Made by a program: the position numbers and the translations under genes. The notes under the pieces are model-generated. The model saw nothing but the letters and a program-made list of their open reading frames with translations. It did no database searches and was not told the DNA's origin. From Lysobacter sp. BMK333-48F3 (GTDB taxonomy: Bacteria > Pseudomonadota > Gammaproteobacteria > Xanthomonadales > Xanthomonadaceae), in NCBI RefSeq assembly GCF_019733395.1, contig NZ_JAIHOO010000001.1:1860001-1924000 (forward strand): a stretch of DNA of 64,000 nt, in the 5' to 3' direction. Below, one piece after another: positions 62,519 to 64,000 of this stretch; positions within the stretch are counted from its first letter, which is position 1; each line of letters begins with the position of its first letter.

Positions 62519-64000
62519 ATGAATCTCAAGCCTACCCCCGCCCCCGCCCCCGCCCCCGCCATCGCTGCGCCGCGGCGCTGGCGCCGCCAGCTGCCGCTGG
62601 CCGCCGCCGCGCTGGCCCTTGCCTGCGCCGCAGTGTGCGCCCCGGCCGCCGCGCAGGAGCGTTCCACCTTGTCGTCGTTCGCGCCGGCGGTCTATGCCGA
62701 CGGCCTGCTGCGCCAATACCTGGTCAAGAACGGCCGCATCTACCTGCGCACCGAGCCGAACTGGAACGACTGGCAGAACATCTCCGCCGCCTTCAACGGC
62801 AGCCGCCTGGTCGGTTCGGGCGAGATCACCGCGTTCGACGCCGAGCGCTACAGCGACGGCCTGCTGCGCCAGTTCCTGACCCGCGGCGGCCATGTCTACC
62901 GGCGCATCCAGGCCGGCGTCGACAACTGGCATGCCTGGGAGAACATCGACAGCGCCTTCCCGGGCACCGGCGACGCGCGCATCACCTCGTTCTCGGTCGC
63001 GGTCTACCCCGACGGACTGCAGCGCCAGTTCCTGGTCCGCGGCGGCAGCCTGTATCGCCGCACCCAGACCGCGGCCGGCGGTTGGCCGGCCTGGGAGGAC
63101 ATCAGCGCGGTGGTGCACGCCGCCTGCGGCTCGGAAAGCCCGATCACTTCGTTCCACTCGGCCCCGTACCAGGACGGCAAACTGCGCCAGTTCGTGGTCT
63201 GCGGCAACCAGGTGCTGCGCCGCACCGAGCCGAACTGGAATACCTGGGAAAACGTCAGCGGCTTGTTCGCCGGCGTCGGCCGCTCGGCCGATCCGCGCGT
63301 CGACGAGCCGATCCACAAGCGGGTGATGGTGATCGAGTACAACCCGACCATCGAGTACCGCCTGAGCGGCGAGCGCATCGACCTGCCGCTGAACCGTGCG
63401 ATGGGCTGGCGCGATCCGCGCGTGCTGGAGCAGCAGTACATCGAGTTCCTGGAGCAGGCCAGCGAGCAGGTGGTGCAGTACACCGTCGCCGAGCACCTGC
63501 GCCTGGACGCGTTCCCGCCACGCACCCGCAACCCGGTCTATGACGACGAAAGCTATCAGCGCTGCATGGCCGACCGGCCGCACAGTTGTCCGCGCGAGGA
63601 GGACTTCGACTACGTCGCCGCGCTGCGCGAGCACGGCGTGTGCGAACGCGCCAACCGCTACGAGATCGACGAACTGTGGCTGTGGGGCGGGCCGTACTTC
63701 GGCTTCTGGGAGGCCAACATGACCGGCCCGGGCGCATTCGACACCAACGGCGCGCCGATCCCGCACACCCTGACCGGCTGCAACGTCAAGCTCAACATCA
63801 TGGGCTTCAACTACGAGCGCGAGCCCGAGCGCATGCTCGAGGACATGGGCCATCGGGTCGAGGGCACGATGGAGCACCGCTTCGGCCAGTGGCGCAACAC
63901 CTACGGTCCGCCGCCGCAGCAGGCGATCCCCGGGCCGAACCCGCTGGAGCGTTTCACCATGCGCGGCTTCGACGTCGGCACCGCCGCCTGCGGCAACATC
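62519..64000 (+). CDS. Secreted protein with N-terminal propeller-like repeats (3' end outside window)
   Basis: An open frame runs from ATG 62519 (ACGAGGAG upstream) to the window end, 494 codons so far, with no stop. It starts with a Pro-Ala repeat (CCCGCC microsatellite) and a signal peptide (LPLAAAALALACAAVCAPAAAQE). Four repeats of about 55 residues follow with the pattern Y-x-DG-L-x-RQFL ... Y-R-R ... W-x-x-WENI (for example YSDGLLRQFLTRGGHVYRRI). They suggest a beta-propeller or lectin-like fold. A unique region after residue ~265 contains ERANRYEIDELWLWGGPYFGFWE. I do not recognise the family; carbohydrate or protein binding outside the cell is a guess. Confidence 0.85.
   Translation, partial: MNLKPTPAPAPAPAIAAPRRWRRQLPLAAAALALACAAVCAPAAAQERSTLSSFAPAVYADGLLRQYLVKNGRIYLRTEPNWNDWQNISAAFNGSRLVGSGEITAFDAERYSDGLLRQFLTRGGHVYRRIQAGVDNWHAWENIDSAFPGTGDARITSFSVAVYPDGLQRQFLVRGGSLYRRTQTAAGGWPAWEDISAVVHAACGSESPITSFHSAPYQDGKLRQFVVCGNQVLRRTEPNWNTWENVSGLFAGVGRSADPRVDEPIHKRVMVIEYNPTIEYRLSGERIDLPLNRAMGWRDPRVLEQQYIEFLEQASEQVVQYTVAEHLRLDAFPPRTRNPVYDDESYQRCMADRPHSCPREEDFDYVAALREHGVCERANRYEIDELWLWGGPYFGFWEANMTGPGAFDTNGAPIPHTLTGCNVKLNIMGFNYEREPERMLEDMGHRVEGTMEHRFGQWRNTYGPPPQQAIPGPNPLERFTMRGFDVGTAACGNI

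Overview
The window reads as chromosomal DNA of a high-GC gammaproteobacterium of the Xanthomonadaceae/Lysobacteraceae, most likely a Lysobacter. The grounds are the very high GC content, dense REP-type repeats built on GTAGGAGCGGCG/GCCGCGAC halves, secreted hydrolases, TonB-dependent uptake and the protein families present. The genus is an inference from style, not from a marker gene.

Layout. 1-454: 3' end of a secreted S8 protease. 919-9534: a beta-glucan/beta-glucoside use locus (TonB-dependent receptor, SGLT-type symporter, LacI regulator, GH3 glucohydrolase) with a perfect 14-bp LacI-type operator before the receptor gene. 10012-13487: an orphan RegA/ActR-type response regulator, a PCu(A)C plus SCO copper-delivery pair and two unknown genes. 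13697-34701: a type III secretion (injectisome) island. sctU is on the plus strand. A minus-strand operon runs histidine kinase, FixJ-type regulator, sctQ, sctR, sctS, sctT. A plus-strand series runs fliO-like, sctV, sctD, needle-like gene 1, sctI, sctJ, sctK, sctL, sctN, sctO, sctP, two unknown genes and needle-like gene 2. A minus-strand harpin-like gene closes the island. No secretin (sctC), translocon set or known effector is visible in the window.

35327-46143: acyltransferase; ArsR regulator; an ECF42-type sigma factor with DGPF/YciI and VOC partners; a TetR regulator with a divergent saccharopine-dehydrogenase-like gene; a multicopper oxidase; an FKBP isomerase. 46948-52793: a secreted metallophosphatase, an unknown gene and two GH29 alpha-L-fucosidases. 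53465-54616: a yybP-ykoY (Mn2+) riboswitch upstream of a TerC/Alx-family gene. 54699-58833: DNA-alkylation repair, SRPBCC, quinone-reductase-like, isoaspartyl peptidase and trans-aconitate methyltransferase genes. 58972-62297: an ECF sigma factor next to a Ser/Thr kinase with a TPR-like C-terminal half. 62519-end: a truncated secreted protein with propeller-like repeats.

Most notable: (i) the injectisome island has a FliO homologue, an SctR with a ~97-residue Ala/Pro insert, two paralogous needle-like subunits, an embedded two-component system and a CTAG-centred box at about the same distance upstream of several of its units; (ii) a ~270-bp intergenic element occurs five times, has several hairpins, shows a compensatory C-G/G-C swap and UNCG loops, and is bracketed by short tandem repeats; (iii) a ~24-27-bp module sits inside both REP elements and one copy of that larger element.
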